From: Hymenobacter sp. UV11
GTDB taxonomy: Bacteria > Bacteroidota > Bacteroidia > Cytophagales > Hymenobacteraceae
Assembly: GCF_004684095.1 (NCBI RefSeq)
Contig: NZ_SRII01000007.1
Coordinates: forward strand, 310,001-374,000
Direction of reading: 5' to 3'
DNA: 64,000 nucleotides
The position numbers and the translations under genes are program-made. Below the pieces are notes generated by a model. The model ran no database searches. It had not been told where the DNA came from and saw only the letters and a program-made list of their open reading frames with translations. Below, in pieces: positions 1-8,468 of this stretch. Position 1 is the first letter of the stretch. Each line of letters opens with the position of its first letter.

Positions 1-978
1 CTTAGCTTGGTCGAGGCCCTGCTCCAGGGTGTCGGCGGACTTGCCGCGCTCCTTGAAGATGTCCATCGTCTCCACCGGCACCGTGTCTACCGTTTTCGGG
101 CCGATGAGGCCTTCCACGTACATCAGGTCGTCGTATTTGGGGTTCTTGTTACCTGTGCTGGCCCACAGCAGGCGTTGCGTGTGCGCGCCTTTGTCGGCCA
201 GAGCCTGCCAGCGCGGGCCCGCAAAAATGTCTTTGTACATCTGGTACGCCACCTTGGCGCTGGCAATGGCCACCTTACCAATCAGCGGCTCCGCTAGCTG
301 CGCTTGGTCGCCGCCCGCGGCCACAAGTTTATCCAGCTGCGGGTCAATCAACACGTCAATGCGGCTCAGGAAGAAGCTGGCTACCGAGTCGATGCGGGCC
401 AGTGGCTTACCGGCTTTCACTCGGTCTTCGAGGCCCGCAATGAAGGCTTCGGTCACCGCCTTGTAGCGGTCGAGCCCAAAAATCAGCGTCACGTTGATGT
501 TGATGCCTTCCGAGATGAGCGTGCGAATGGCGGGCAAGCCCTCCAGCGTGGCGGGCACTTTTATCATCACGTTGGGCCGGGCCACGGCCTCCCACAGCTG
601 GCGGCCTTCGGTAATGGTGCCCTGGGTATCATTGGCCAGGTTGGGCGACACTTCCAGGCTCACGTAGCCGTCGCTGGAGTTGTCCTTGCTGTCGTAGAGC
701 GGGCGAAACAGGTCGCAGGCGGCCTGCACGTCGGCCACGGCTAGGCCTATGTAAATGTCCTCGGCCGACTTACCCTGGCGGGCCTGCTCCTTAATCGTGT
801 CGTCGTAGTCGGCCGAGCCGCCGATGGCCTTCTCAAAAATGGCGGGGTTGGAGGTCACGCCGCGCAGGGCGTCCTCGTCGATGCGCTTCTTCAGCTCGCC
901 GTTTTGCAAAACTTTGCGGCTGATAAAATCGAGCCACAGGCTCTGGTCGAAGCGGCGAATGTCAACTAAAGGGTTCAT
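1..978 (-). CDS. tal: Transaldolase, 3' end outside the window
   Basis: Transaldolase of the non-oxidative pentose phosphate pathway, which moves a dihydroxyacetone unit between sugar phosphates in the cytoplasm. The reading frame starts at the ATG at 978 (MNPLVDIRRFDQSLWLDF) and stays open to base 1, so 326 codons are present and the C-terminus is missing. The Schiff-base lysine lies in NVMIKVPAT, about residue 140. The SNPAIFEKAI segment near residue 45 and this spacing fit the longer mycobacterial-type transaldolase (about 370 residues). Some relatives are fused to glucose-6-phosphate isomerase, and the truncation prevents deciding. Arabinose is catabolised through xylulose-5-phosphate and this pathway, so the position beside an arabinanase is sensible, but it may be coincidence. 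Confidence 0.93.
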   Translation of the reverse strand, partial: MNPLVDIRRFDQSLWLDFISRKVLQNGELKKRIDEDALRGVTSNPAIFEKAIGGSADYDDTIKEQARQGKSAEDIYIGLAVADVQAACDLFRPLYDSKDNSSDGYVSLEVSPNLANDTQGTITEGRQLWEAVARPNVMIKVPATLEGLPAIRTLISEGININVTLIFGLDRYKAVTEAFIAGLEDRVKAGKPLARIDSVASFFLSRIDVLIDPQLDKLVAAGGDQAQLAEPLIGKVAIASAKVAYQMYKDIFAGPRWQALADKGAHTQRLLWASTGNKNPKYDDLMYVEGLIGPKTVDTVPVETMDIFKERGKSADTLEQGLDQAK

Positions 979-1100
979 GATTGGGGAAACTTGGGTGAAA
1001 CGAAGGATGGTAAGCGCGGCCCAATTTAGGCAGGCGGCTACCAGGTTCTACGCACAACTCAACAGTTTAGGCGGGGGTAGGGCCATACCGCCAGGTAATA

Positions 1101-2087
1101 CTAGTGCTTGGCCGCCACGGTGGGCCAGCCGGTGGGGCTCCAAGCCAGCGGCTCGATGCGCAGCTTGGGCCGGCCGCGGTCGTGGGCGTCGTAGCCGTGA
1201 AATACCAGGTAGTCAACCTTATCGAAGGTGGCTACCGCGTTGTGGCCCACGCCGTACCAGTCGGCATCGCCCTGCAAAACCAACGTGCCACCGCCCTGCT
1301 CCATCGGCGTGCCGGCCTCGTCGAGGTAGGGGCCCGTTACGGCGCGGGCGCGGCCCACCATCATTTTATACGTGCTCTGCGGCCCCCGGCAGCAGTAGTC
1401 AAACGACGCAAAAAGATAATAATACCCGTCGTGCCGAAAGATAAACGGCCCCTCAATGGCCCCATCGCCGGGCAGCGAGTCGGTGAAGGCGGCGTTGCGC
1501 GGGCGCCGCGCCAGCGTGCGCCACTGCCGCGGCTCGGCCGGCCCCGAAAGGTCGGGCCGCAGCTGCACCAGCTTAATGCCGTTCCAGAACGAGCCAAACG
1601 TTAGCCAGGGCGTGCCCCGTTCGTCGCGCACCAGGTTGGGGTCGATGGCGTTCCACATATCGCGGCCGGGCACCGACTCAAGCACCGCCCCGTGGTCGAC
1701 CCACTTAAAGTCTTTTGCCTTGGAATCCAGTGTTTTATTAGTGGCCAGCCCAATGGCCGAGCGGTTTTTGCCAAACGTCGAAACCGAGTAAAACAGGCTG
1801 TACTGCCCGTTGGCATACGAGATATCGGGCGCCCACATGTGCTCCTTAAAGCCCGGTACATCGCGTTGGGCCCAGGCCGGGGGGGTAGGGAACACGGGCG
1901 GCTCGGCCGTCCAGTGCTGCCGGTCGGGCGACGACCAAACCGTGATGCCGTTGCCGGTGCCAAATAGGTAATAGGTACCGTTTTGGCGCGTCAGCACCGG
2001 GTCGTGAATAGGAATAGCGGGTGAGATAGACTGAGCGGCGGCGGGTAAGCCCGCTGCCAGCAGCGCGACAAACAGGAGTTTCTTCAT
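1101..2087 (-). CDS. Secreted GH43 endo-1,5-alpha-L-arabinanase
   Basis: Family GH43 five-bladed propeller hydrolase, most like arabinan endo-1,5-alpha-L-arabinosidases. The chosen ATG at 2087 begins a clear signal peptide (MKKLLFVALLAAGLPAAAQ). The upstream in-frame extension to 2141 does not look like protein. The mature protein shows the GH43 acidic triad: D29 in IPIHDPVL (general base), D149 in WNAIDPNL (pKa modulator) and E212 in AIEGPF (general acid). The length of 328 residues is that of a single catalytic domain with no accessory module. It is transcribed away from the LacI-type regulator at 2402, and a perfect palindromic operator at 2241-2254 lies 154 bp upstream of its start. Its role would be cutting arabinan in the periplasm or outside the cell. 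Substrate is inferred from family and neighbours. Confidence 0.88.
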   Translation of the reverse strand: MKKLLFVALLAAGLPAAAQSISPAIPIHDPVLTRQNGTYYLFGTGNGITVWSSPDRQHWTAEPPVFPTPPAWAQRDVPGFKEHMWAPDISYANGQYSLFYSVSTFGKNRSAIGLATNKTLDSKAKDFKWVDHGAVLESVPGRDMWNAIDPNLVRDERGTPWLTFGSFWNGIKLVQLRPDLSGPAEPRQWRTLARRPRNAAFTDSLPGDGAIEGPFIFRHDGYYYLFASFDYCCRGPQSTYKMMVGRARAVTGPYLDEAGTPMEQGGGTLVLQGDADWYGVGHNAVATFDKVDYLVFHGYDAHDRGRPKLRIEPLAWSPTGWPTVAAKH

Positions 2088-2240
2088 TCCTGGGACAAAT
2101 TTTACATAATCGATTGTGTAACCGGTTGGCAAGTACGTCATTTTTTCTGAAACCTACTGAAAATTCATTAAATCCTTCGTTTTGATTAGCTACGATGTTT
2201 TTTTCGGTCAACGCCGGATTGGACTTTACGGAAGGATATA

Positions 2241-2254
2241 CACAAACGTTTGTG
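2241..2254. promoter_or_regulatory. Perfect LacI-family operator palindrome
   Basis: CACAAACGTTTGTG is a perfect 14-bp palindrome with the central CG step typical of LacI/GalR-family operators. Nearly the same site recurs at 34772-34785 before susC and at 63908-63921 before the second GH43 gene. The best candidate ligand is the LacI-type protein encoded at 2402. Confidence 0.8.
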
Positions 2255-2344
2255 CAGAGACAATAGCTATCAACCCTTATCCAACCTGCTGGGGAAGCTT
2301 TCGCTTCACCTACCTAGTGAGTAGGGGTATGTCACGAATAGCTC

Positions 2345-2352
2345 TAAATTTG
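2345..2352 (+). promoter_or_regulatory. -7 promoter box of the LacI-family gene
   Basis: TAAATTTG matches the Bacteroidota -7 consensus TAnnTTTG exactly and lies 49 bp before the start codon. No convincing -33 TTTG was found at the usual spacing. Confidence 0.5.
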
Positions 2353-2401
2353 CACGGAGGCGAGGCTACTCTATTAGTGCCGCCGGCTGTTTCTACTACG
2401 A

Positions 2402-3472
2402 ATGGGTTCCCCAAAAAAACAAACGCCGGGCGCCGCCCCGCCCGCCGTTTCGATGGCCGACCTGGCCCGCGAGCTAGGCGTGTCGATGACGACTATCTCG
2501 CGCGCGCTCAGCGACCACCACAGCATTGGGGCCGCCACCAAGCAGCGCGTGCTTAAGCTGGCCAAGAAGCTCAACTACCAGCCCAACCACCTCGCCGCAG
2601 CCCTGCGCAAAGGCCAGAGCCGCCTGCTGGGGGTAGTAGTGCCGTACATCGAAGGCAAGTTCTTTCCCTCTGTCATTCAGGGTATTGAGCAGGCGGCCAG
2701 TAAGGCCGGCTTCAGCGTCATTGTGTGCCAGTCGCACGAAGACGTGCAGCTGGAGCGCCGCAACGTGGAGACGCTGCTCAATGCCCAGGTGGCCGGCGTG
2801 CTGGTGTCATTGGCCCGCAATACCCAGGACTACCACCACTTCGATAAGGTGCGCAGCCGGGGCGTGCCGCTGGTGTTTTTCGACCGCATCCCAGCCGGCG
2901 AGCAGGTCAATTCGGTGGTGCTCAACGACCGCGAGGGCGCGTTCCAATCCACGCGCCACTTGCTGGAGCAGGGCTGCCGCCGCATTGCACACCTAGCCGG
3001 CCCGGCGCACCTCAACATCTACCAGCACCGCCGCCAGGGCTACCTCGACGCGCTGGCTACCTACAGCATCGCCCCCGACGAGTCGCTGATTATCCGCTCC
3101 GATATGAGCCTGGAGGAGGGCGCCCAGGCCATGCGCCAGCTCCTGGCCCTGGCCAATCCCATTGATGCCGTGTTTGCAGCCGGCGACTCGGCCATCCTCG
3201 GCGCGCTGCAGGTGCTGAAGGCCCAAGGCATCCGCGTGCCGCAGGATATCGCGCTGGCCGGCTTCAGCAATGAGTTCTTTACGGCCATCACCGAGCCGCA
3301 GCTCACCTCCGTAGACCAGCGCTGCGAGGAAATGGGCCAGGCCGCCGTGCGCCTGTTTCTGGAGCTCGCCGCCACCCCCGATGCGCCTTTCGTGCAGCGC
3401 CAGGTGGTGCTCCAGCCCGAGCTGTTTGTGCGCGAGTCGTCGCGCCAGGGCGAGGGGGTAGGGCTGGGTTAG
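2402..3472 (+). CDS. LacI/GalR-family transcriptional regulator
   Basis: Cytoplasmic DNA-binding regulator of 356 residues, the normal LacI-family size. An N-terminal tail of about 16 residues is followed by the helix-turn-helix (SMADLARELGVSMTTISRAL, about residues 17-36) and the hinge helix LNYQPNHLAAALR. A periplasmic-binding-protein-like sensor domain starts at RLLGVVVPYIEGKFF and includes FFDRIPA, VFAAGDSAILGAL and the IALAGFSNE motif. Members of this clade control sugar-use genes in Bacteroidota. It is divergent from a GH43 arabinanase with a perfect palindrome between them, so it probably regulates that gene and itself. Similar palindromes before the SusC operon and the second GH43 gene suggest a wider arabinan regulon. 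The inducer is not known from sequence. Confidence 0.93.
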   Translation: MGSPKKQTPGAAPPAVSMADLARELGVSMTTISRALSDHHSIGAATKQRVLKLAKKLNYQPNHLAAALRKGQSRLLGVVVPYIEGKFFPSVIQGIEQAASKAGFSVIVCQSHEDVQLERRNVETLLNAQVAGVLVSLARNTQDYHHFDKVRSRGVPLVFFDRIPAGEQVNSVVLNDREGAFQSTRHLLEQGCRRIAHLAGPAHLNIYQHRRQGYLDALATYSIAPDESLIIRSDMSLEEGAQAMRQLLALANPIDAVFAAGDSAILGALQVLKAQGIRVPQDIALAGFSNEFFTAITEPQLTSVDQRCEEMGQAAVRLFLELAATPDAPFVQRQVVLQPELFVRESSRQGEGVGLG

Positions 3473-3523
3473 AATCTCAGCCGCCTATTCATCCAGCACC
3501 CTAGAGTTGCTAGCTTCCTGGCT

Positions 3524-4396
3524 TCATAGGCCTGGCGAGCGCCTATTTACCCGAAACAGCTGCCCCCGCTCGTTGCTCAGAACCAGTTCGCGCTCCTCTA
3601 AAAACAGCACTGCCTCGGCCTGCCCCGTAGTGGGCAGCCGCCGGTAGGTTTTGGGCTGGCTGAATAGCCGCGGGCCAGGCGGGCCGTCAAGTATAAACAG
3701 CCCGCCGTAGCCCAGCAGCGCTACCCGGCGGCCATCGGGGCTGAGTGCCGCGCCCGTTACCAGCGTGCGCAGGCGCAGGCTATCGCGCAGCGTGGCCACG
3801 TAGCGGCCGGGCCGCGCGGGCACCACGTAGTAGCGCGTGCGGTGCGCCGGGCTGCGGTCTTTGGTAAAGAGGTGCAGCGAGTCGCGGTAAAACACCATGG
3901 CCTCGCAGTCGAAGTGCCGCCGGGCCGCCACCGGCGGAAAAGCCGTCTGGTCGGGGTAGCGAAACGCGATGGTATCGACCCGCACCCCGCCCGCGCCCCG
4001 CGTAAGGCGGTAGATGGCCAGGTCGCGCCGGTCGTTGCCATTGTTGCCAAAGTCGCCCACGTAGAAGCGGCCGGCCGGGTCGCGGGTCAGCTCCTCCCAG
4101 TCGCGATTGGGCAGCGGCGCCAGGGGTAGGGCGCCGCGCAAGCGCCCGTCGAGGCCGGCCCGGTAGAGTGTGGCCGCCGTGCCGCCGTCGCCGTGGGTCC
4201 ACACCTGCCCCGCCGAGTCGGCCGCCGCCAGCCCCGAGCTTTCCCGAATGGGCGGGGGTAGGCGCGCCACCCGCGCCACCCGGTAGTGGCGCAGGCGGGT
4301 AAAGCGCCCGTGGCCGTCATTGGGCGGCACGCCCGCTAACAGCGCGTGCAAAAACACGAGCACTGGGAAGAGGTGGTCGCGGATAAGGTAAAGCAC
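3524..4396 (-). CDS. Uncharacterised secreted beta-propeller-like protein
   Basis: Hypothetical protein of 290 residues. The N-terminus (MLYLIRDHLFPVLVFLHALLAG) is hydrophobic and may be a signal sequence or anchor. The rest has spaced strands and repeats of the kind seen in six-bladed propellers: RESSGLAAAD, RDWEELTRDPAGRFYVGDFGNNGNDRR, HFDCEAMVFYRDSLHLFTKDR, AALSPDGRRVALLGYGGLFIL and GQAEAVLFLEERELVLSNE. Such proteins are common and undescribed in Cytophagales. It points toward the LacI gene (convergent, about 50 bp apart) and shares no obvious pathway with its neighbours. The fold is an inference from motif spacing, and no catalytic residues can be named. Confidence 0.7.
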   Translation of the reverse strand: MLYLIRDHLFPVLVFLHALLAGVPPNDGHGRFTRLRHYRVARVARLPPPIRESSGLAAADSAGQVWTHGDGGTAATLYRAGLDGRLRGALPLAPLPNRDWEELTRDPAGRFYVGDFGNNGNDRRDLAIYRLTRGAGGVRVDTIAFRYPDQTAFPPVAARRHFDCEAMVFYRDSLHLFTKDRSPAHRTRYYVVPARPGRYVATLRDSLRLRTLVTGAALSPDGRRVALLGYGGLFILDGPPGPRLFSQPKTYRRLPTTGQAEAVLFLEERELVLSNERGQLFRVNRRSPGL

Positions 4397-4416
4397 TAGT
4401 TGCTATGCTAAATGTT

Positions 4417-4453
4417 CTGGCGCGAGTTACGGCTTTGCCTAAACTCGCGCCAG
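4417..4453 (-). terminator. Hairpin after the small orphan gene
   Basis: A perfect 12-bp inverted repeat (CTGGCGCGAGTT / AACTCGCGCCAG) with a 13-nt loop lies just after the stop of the gene at 4469. On the minus strand it is followed by a short A/T-rich stretch rather than a clean U-run, so terminator function is probable but not certain. Confidence 0.5.
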
Positions 4454-4468
4454 TTTGGGCAAAGAAAT

Positions 4469-4768
4469 CTAATTGTTTTTGCGCCGAAAGAGAAGATTCA
4501 ATGCACGAGTTATTGCAGTGGGCTCTCGCCTTGTGATGAGAGTGGTCTTATCAGTTGTGATAAGGTTGAAAAAATAGGTGCAAGCCTCCGGTTCAGAGGT
4601 GAATGTCTGCAAACCTGCTTTCTGTCCTCGCTCACTATAATAAACCTCCCAGTTTTCACCGACCTGGCCTATTGTATAGGCTTCAACTGGCAGGCCACCG
4701 CTGAGCCAATACGCACCCTGACTAATATTAGCAGCTACTAACGCTTCTCTGAGCTCAAGAATATTCAT
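4469..4768 (-). CDS. Small low-GC orphan protein, possibly immunity-like
   Basis: Protein of 99 residues with no signal peptide. The compact middle part contains YWLSGGLPVEAYTIG, WEVYYSERGQKAG and FTSEPEACTYFFNLI. The combination of a YSERG segment with an EACxYF segment recalls small single-domain proteins annotated as polymorphic-toxin immunity proteins (possibly Imm59), but this is from memory and unproven. No toxin gene lies beside it. Base composition is clearly more AT-rich than its neighbours, suggesting recent acquisition. The gene stands alone between the propeller-like protein and accC, with a hairpin downstream. The start ATG at 4768 is the only plausible one. Confidence 0.6.
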   Translation of the reverse strand: MNILELREALVAANISQGAYWLSGGLPVEAYTIGQVGENWEVYYSERGQKAGLQTFTSEPEACTYFFNLITTDKTTLITRREPTAITRALNLLFRRKNN

Positions 4769-4784
4769 TAGATGTTGAACTTCC

Positions 4785-6296
4785 CTACCCCACTCCCAGC
4801 CGGTTCCGCCGCCACGCCGAAACCGGCGCGCCGGCCGTTTCGCCCGCTACCGAGGGGGTAGGGGCCTGCTTTTCGCTCAGTAGCATGGCCACCAGGGCGG
4901 CGGCTACCTGAGCGGTGCCCTCGTCGGGCATGCCGGGAACCAGCACGGCGGCGCTGAAGTGGTCGCGCACGAAATTTGTGTCGAAGTGGCCGCTCACGAA
5001 GGCCGGGTGCCGGAGCACGAACGTGCCGAAGGGCAGCGTCGTCTCAATGCCCGTAATCTGGTACTCCGCAATGGCGCGCAGCATCCGGGCGATGGCCTCC
5101 TGGCGGGTAGCGCCGTAGGCTACCAGCTTGGCAATCATGGGGTCGTAGTAAATGGGGATGTCCATGCCCTGCTCAAAGCCATCGTCCACGCGCACGCCGG
5201 GGCCCTGGGGCCGCACGTAGGTGCTGAGGCGGCCAATGTCGGGCAGGAAGTTGTTCTGCGGGTCTTCGGCGTACACGCGCAGTTCCAGGGCGTGGCCGTT
5301 GATGGCCAAATCTTCCTGGCGGAAGGGTAGGGGCTGGCCCTCTGCCACCCGAATCTGCTCCTTCACTAGGTCGAGGCCCGTAATCATCTCGGTCACCGGG
5401 TGCTCGACCTGCAGGCGGGTATTCATTTCGAGGAAGTAGAAGCGGTGCTGGTCGTCGAGCAAAAACTCGACGGTGCCGGCGCCCGCGTACTGGCAGGCGC
5501 GGGCCACTTCCACGGCGCAGCGGCCCATCTCGGCCCGCAGTTCGGGGGTAAGGACGGCCGAGGGTGCCTCTTCAATCACCTTCTGGTGGCGGCGCTGAAT
5601 CGAGCACTCGCGCTCAAATAAATGCACGATGTTGCCGTGCTCGTCGCCCAGTACCTGAATCTCGATGTGGCGCGGCCCGGTTACGAATTTCTCAATGAAC
5701 ACCGCCCCGTCGCCAAACGCCGACATGGCCTCGCTCACCGCCAGCTGCATCTGCTCCTCAAACTCGTCAGCATGATGCACCAGGCGCATACCCTTGCCTC
5801 CGCCGCCGGCCGAGGCCTTAATCAGAATCGGGAAGCCCACTTCCTGGGCAATCTGCTTGGCCGCCTCCACGTCGGAAATGGCCTCGTCGGTGCCCGGCAC
5901 CAGCGGAATATTATAGGCCTTCACTGTTTGCTTGGCCGAAAGCTTGTCGCCCATCAGCTCCATGGCCTCGGGGCTGGGGCCCACAAAAATGAGCCCCGCC
6001 GCGCGCACGGCGCGGGCAAAGCCGGCATTCTCCGACAGGAAGCCGTAGCCGGGGTGAATGGCATCGACGCCCAGCTGGTGGCAGATTTCAATAATTTTAT
6101 CGCCTCGCAGGTAGCTGTCCTTTGAGGCGGGCGGGCCCACGCACACGGCCTCGTCGGCGTAGCGCACGTGGGGCGAGAGGCGGTCAGCCTCCGAGTAGAT
6201 GGCCACCGTGGCAATGCCCATTTCGCGGGCCGAGCGCAGCACGCGCAGCGCAATTTCGCCCCGATTGGCAACCAGGAGCTTAGCAATTTTCTTCAT
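4785..6296 (-). CDS. accC: Biotin carboxylase, acetyl-CoA carboxylase subunit
   Basis: ATP-dependent carboxylation of biotin on the biotin carboxyl carrier protein, the first half-reaction of acetyl-CoA (or propionyl-CoA) carboxylase. The ATG at 6296 gives MKKIAKLLVANRGEIALRVLR, the exact family start. The in-frame extension to 6371 runs through a hairpin repeat and is rejected. The protein has 503 residues, slightly above E. coli AccC (449), with a longer C-terminal tail. Visible motifs are the ATP-grasp glycine loop KASAGGGGKGMR, the EMNTRLQVEHPVTE segment and the C-terminal domain. No accB or carboxyltransferase gene is adjacent, so the partner subunits are encoded elsewhere. It is divergent from the serine palmitoyltransferase-like gene. 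Confidence 0.95.
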   Translation of the reverse strand: MKKIAKLLVANRGEIALRVLRSAREMGIATVAIYSEADRLSPHVRYADEAVCVGPPASKDSYLRGDKIIEICHQLGVDAIHPGYGFLSENAGFARAVRAAGLIFVGPSPEAMELMGDKLSAKQTVKAYNIPLVPGTDEAISDVEAAKQIAQEVGFPILIKASAGGGGKGMRLVHHADEFEEQMQLAVSEAMSAFGDGAVFIEKFVTGPRHIEIQVLGDEHGNIVHLFERECSIQRRHQKVIEEAPSAVLTPELRAEMGRCAVEVARACQYAGAGTVEFLLDDQHRFYFLEMNTRLQVEHPVTEMITGLDLVKEQIRVAEGQPLPFRQEDLAINGHALELRVYAEDPQNNFLPDIGRLSTYVRPQGPGVRVDDGFEQGMDIPIYYDPMIAKLVAYGATRQEAIARMLRAIAEYQITGIETTLPFGTFVLRHPAFVSGHFDTNFVRDHFSAAVLVPGMPDEGTAQVAAALVAMLLSEKQAPTPSVAGETAGAPVSAWRRNRLGVG

Positions 6297-6308
6297 GTGG
6301 GGTGGGCA

Positions 6309-6381
6309 GTAAAATGGAGTGGTACTCCGTTTCTGGGTGAGCGACTCGTTCAACGCTAAACGGAGTGCCACTCCGATTTAC
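6309..6381. repeat. Hairpin repeat with CGTTCAACG loop core
   Basis: Imperfect 24-bp inverted repeat (three mismatches) immediately upstream of accC. Its loop contains TCGTTCAACG at about 6346-6355. It belongs to the dispersed hairpin set also seen at 9827, 16059, 21901 and 43051, whose arms differ but whose loop core is shared. Confidence 0.75.
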
Positions 6382-6477
6382 AGCCACAAAGAAAACCTTA
6401 AATCACTTCCTCGGTAATAAAGGGGTAATCCCTACCTTGCAGCCACGCCCAAATTATGTACAACGGCTGAGTAGGCT

Positions 6478-6485
6478 TATCTTTG
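6478..6485 (+). promoter_or_regulatory. -7 promoter box of the serine palmitoyltransferase-like gene
   Basis: TATCTTTG is an exact TAnnTTTG match 81 bp upstream of the GTG start. No clear -33 element was seen. Confidence 0.45.
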
Positions 6486-6565
6486 TCGTTTAGCTAATCT
6501 TAAGGACGTGCGCGCCGGCTGAGTTCGCCGTTTTCGCCCTCTTACCTATTCCCCCCTAGTTTTCA

Positions 6566-7804
6566 GTGGATATTTTCGACCGCGTTACGGCCAATCGGGG
6601 CCCGCTGGGCTCACACTCGCACTACGCCCACGGCTACTTCACCTTTCCCAAGCTCGAAGGTGATATTAAGCCCCGCATGATGTTTCGCGGGAAAGAAGTG
6701 CTCACCTGGAGCCTAAATAACTACCTCGGCCTGGCCAACCACCCCGAAGTGCGGCAGGCCGACATGGACGGCGCGGCCGCCTACGGCATGGCCTACCCCA
6801 TGGGTGCGCGCATCATGAGCGGCAATTCGACCCTGCACGAGCAGCTCGAAAATGAGCTGGCCGACTTCGTGAAGAAGCCCGCCGCCCTGCTGCTCAACTT
6901 CGGTTACCAGGGGGTAGTGAGCATTATCGACTCGCTGGTGAGCCGCCACGATGCCATTGTGTACGATGCCGAGTCGCACGCCTGCATCATCGACGGCGTA
7001 CGCCTGCATCAGGGCAAGCGCTTCGTATTCCCGCACAACGATATTGAGAACCTCGAAAAGCAGCTGGAGCGCGCCAAGCGCCTCACCGACGAAACCGGCG
7101 GCGGCATTCTGGTTATCACCGAAGGCATGTTTGGCATGTCGGGCAACCTCGGCAAGCTGCGCGAAATCGTGAAGCTGAAGGAAAAGTTTAACTTCCGCAT
7201 CTTCGTTGACGACGCGCACGGCTTTGGCACGCTGGGCCCCACGGGCGCCGGTACGGCCGAGCATTTGGGCGTTACGGAGGGGGTAGACCTGGTTTTTTAC
7301 ACGTTCGCGAAGAGCATGGCCAGCATTGGCGCGTTCGTAGCGGGCCAGGAGGGCGTTATTGAATATTTGCGTTACAACATGCGCAGCCAGATTTTCGCCA
7401 AGTCCCTACCCATGCCCCTGGTAGTGGGCGCGCTCAAGCGCCTGGAGTTGATTCGCAACCACCCCGAGTACCGCGAAAACCTCTGGACCATCGTGCGTGC
7501 CCTGCAAAGCGGCCTGCGCGAAAAAGGCTTCAACATCGGCACCACCGAGTCGCCGGTGACGCCGGTGTTCCTCAACGGTCAGATTTCTGACGCCACGGCC
7601 CTAACCTTCGATTTGCGTGAGAATCACAGCCTTTTCTGCTCTATCGTAGTGTATCCGGTGGTGCCCAAGGGCATTATTATGCTACGCCTCATCCCAACGG
7701 CCGTGCACACGCTCGACGATGTGCGCCAAACAATTGCCGCTTTTGAGGCCATTGCCGCCAAGCTCGACAAGGGTCTTTACAGCAAACAGCCTGCTACCGC
7801 CTAA
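6566..7804 (+). CDS. Alpha-oxoamine synthase, serine palmitoyltransferase type
   Basis: PLP-dependent fold-type I enzyme of the alpha-oxoamine synthase family, 412 residues. In Bacteroidota this type condenses serine with a long-chain acyl-CoA to 3-ketosphinganine, the first step of sphingolipid synthesis. Visible features are LTWSLNNYLGLANHPEV near the N-terminus, MGARIMSGNSTLHEQLE, the DDAHGFGTLGPTGAG cofactor segment and the probable PLP lysine K249 in YTFAKSMAS. The chain is longer than 8-amino-7-oxononanoate synthase (about 385) and lacks its typical context, since no bio genes are near. The GTG start at 6566 yields MDIFDRVTANRGPLG, a sensible N-terminus. BioF or Kbl activity cannot be fully excluded. 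Confidence 0.88.
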   Translation: MDIFDRVTANRGPLGSHSHYAHGYFTFPKLEGDIKPRMMFRGKEVLTWSLNNYLGLANHPEVRQADMDGAAAYGMAYPMGARIMSGNSTLHEQLENELADFVKKPAALLLNFGYQGVVSIIDSLVSRHDAIVYDAESHACIIDGVRLHQGKRFVFPHNDIENLEKQLERAKRLTDETGGGILVITEGMFGMSGNLGKLREIVKLKEKFNFRIFVDDAHGFGTLGPTGAGTAEHLGVTEGVDLVFYTFAKSMASIGAFVAGQEGVIEYLRYNMRSQIFAKSLPMPLVVGALKRLELIRNHPEYRENLWTIVRALQSGLREKGFNIGTTESPVTPVFLNGQISDATALTFDLRENHSLFCSIVVYPVVPKGIIMLRLIPTAVHTLDDVRQTIAAFEAIAAKLDKGLYSKQPATA

Positions 7805-7829
7805 AAGGCTGATTGCTACCCCCACTACT

Positions 7830-7880
7830 AACCCTACGCGCCCAGTTGCAAAAGCTGGCTGCGTAGGGTTATTGTATTTT
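7830..7880 (+). terminator. Terminator after the oxoamine synthase gene
   Basis: AACCCTACGC pairs with GCGTAGGGTT around an inner CCAG/CTGG stem, followed by ATTGTATTTT. It lies 26 bp after the stop codon. Confidence 0.7.
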
Positions 7881-7981
7881 AAGGGGATAAATCCCGGCTT
7901 AGAAATCCATCAAACAGACATATTTTTCTTAAAAACTGCCCTGTGAGGCTAGAAATGGGGTTTTAAAAAAACCAGAAAAAG

Positions 7982-8011
7982 TTGCTTGCGTAGAAAGTGC
8001 CTGTATATTAG
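7982..8011 (+). promoter_or_regulatory. Possible promoter of the histone-like gene
   Basis: TTG at 7982-7984 and TATATTAG at 8004-8011 are separated by 19 bp. This is a partial match to the Bacteroidota -33/-7 pattern, 52 bp before the start codon. Confidence 0.35.
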
Positions 8012-8062
8012 GGCCGCGTAAGCACAATTCCCCTTTTTCTCACCCATTTTCAACTACCTTTC

Positions 8063-8353
8063 ATGGCCAACCCATTCAACAAACTGAAGGACCTCGTTAC
8101 GTCGCTGGAAGACGACTTCGAAAAGTCGTACGATAAGCACAACGCGGCCGCTGGTACCCGCGTCCGCAAAGGGATGCAGGAGCTCAAGAACATGGCCCAG
8201 GAAATTCGCCTGACCGTGCAAAACCAGAAGAACTCGTCGAAAGACAGTGCTCCGGCTGCCGCTCCTGCTGCTAAAAAGGCCGCTCCCGCCGCCGCGAAGA
8301 AAGCCGCACCGGCCGCCGCCAAAAAGGCTGCCCCCGCTGCCAAGAAGAAGTAG
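8063..8353 (+). CDS. Histone H1-like DNA-binding protein (Hc1 family)
   Basis: Small basic protein of 96 residues. The N-terminal part (FNKLKDLVTSLEDDFEKSYDK, then AAGTRVRKGMQELKNMAQEIR) is the conserved helical region of bacterial Hc1/H1-like proteins of Bacteroidota. The last third is a low-complexity lysine-alanine-proline tail built of near repeats of KKAAPAAA, like the C-terminal tail of eukaryotic H1. It probably binds DNA non-specifically and compacts the nucleoid. The gene is monocistronic, with its own upstream AT-rich region and a strong terminator at 8410. The repeat tail may vary in length between strains. Confidence 0.9.
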   Translation: MANPFNKLKDLVTSLEDDFEKSYDKHNAAAGTRVRKGMQELKNMAQEIRLTVQNQKNSSKDSAPAAAPAAKKAAPAAAKKAAPAAAKKAAPAAKKK

Positions 8354-8409
8354 CTGTCTGAACCACGGATTCGACCGGATTAATCGGATTTTGTGGCCGA
8401 CTCTTAATC

Positions 8410-8439
8410 AAAAAGCCCCGCCAACCGGCGGGGCTTTTT
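8410..8439. terminator. Bidirectional terminator
   Basis: AAAAGCCCCGCC-AACC-GGCGGGGCTTTTT is a strong GC stem with A and T flanks. It separates the convergent histone-like and tyrS genes and can serve both. Confidence 0.92.
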
Positions 8440-8468
8440 GCGTTATTGGTCTACGGTTAGGCTGCTGG

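Larger units (their letters stand above)
2088..2401. promoter_or_regulatory. Divergent intergenic region, arabinanase and LacI gene
   Basis: This 314-bp region separates the arabinanase from the LacI-family gene. It holds the palindrome at 2241-2254 and a -7 box for the regulator at 2345-2352. For the arabinanase direction no perfect TAnnTTTG was found. The operator is directly followed on the minus strand by GTATATCC, which may be part of a promoter. Nothing else was recognised. Confidence 0.6.
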
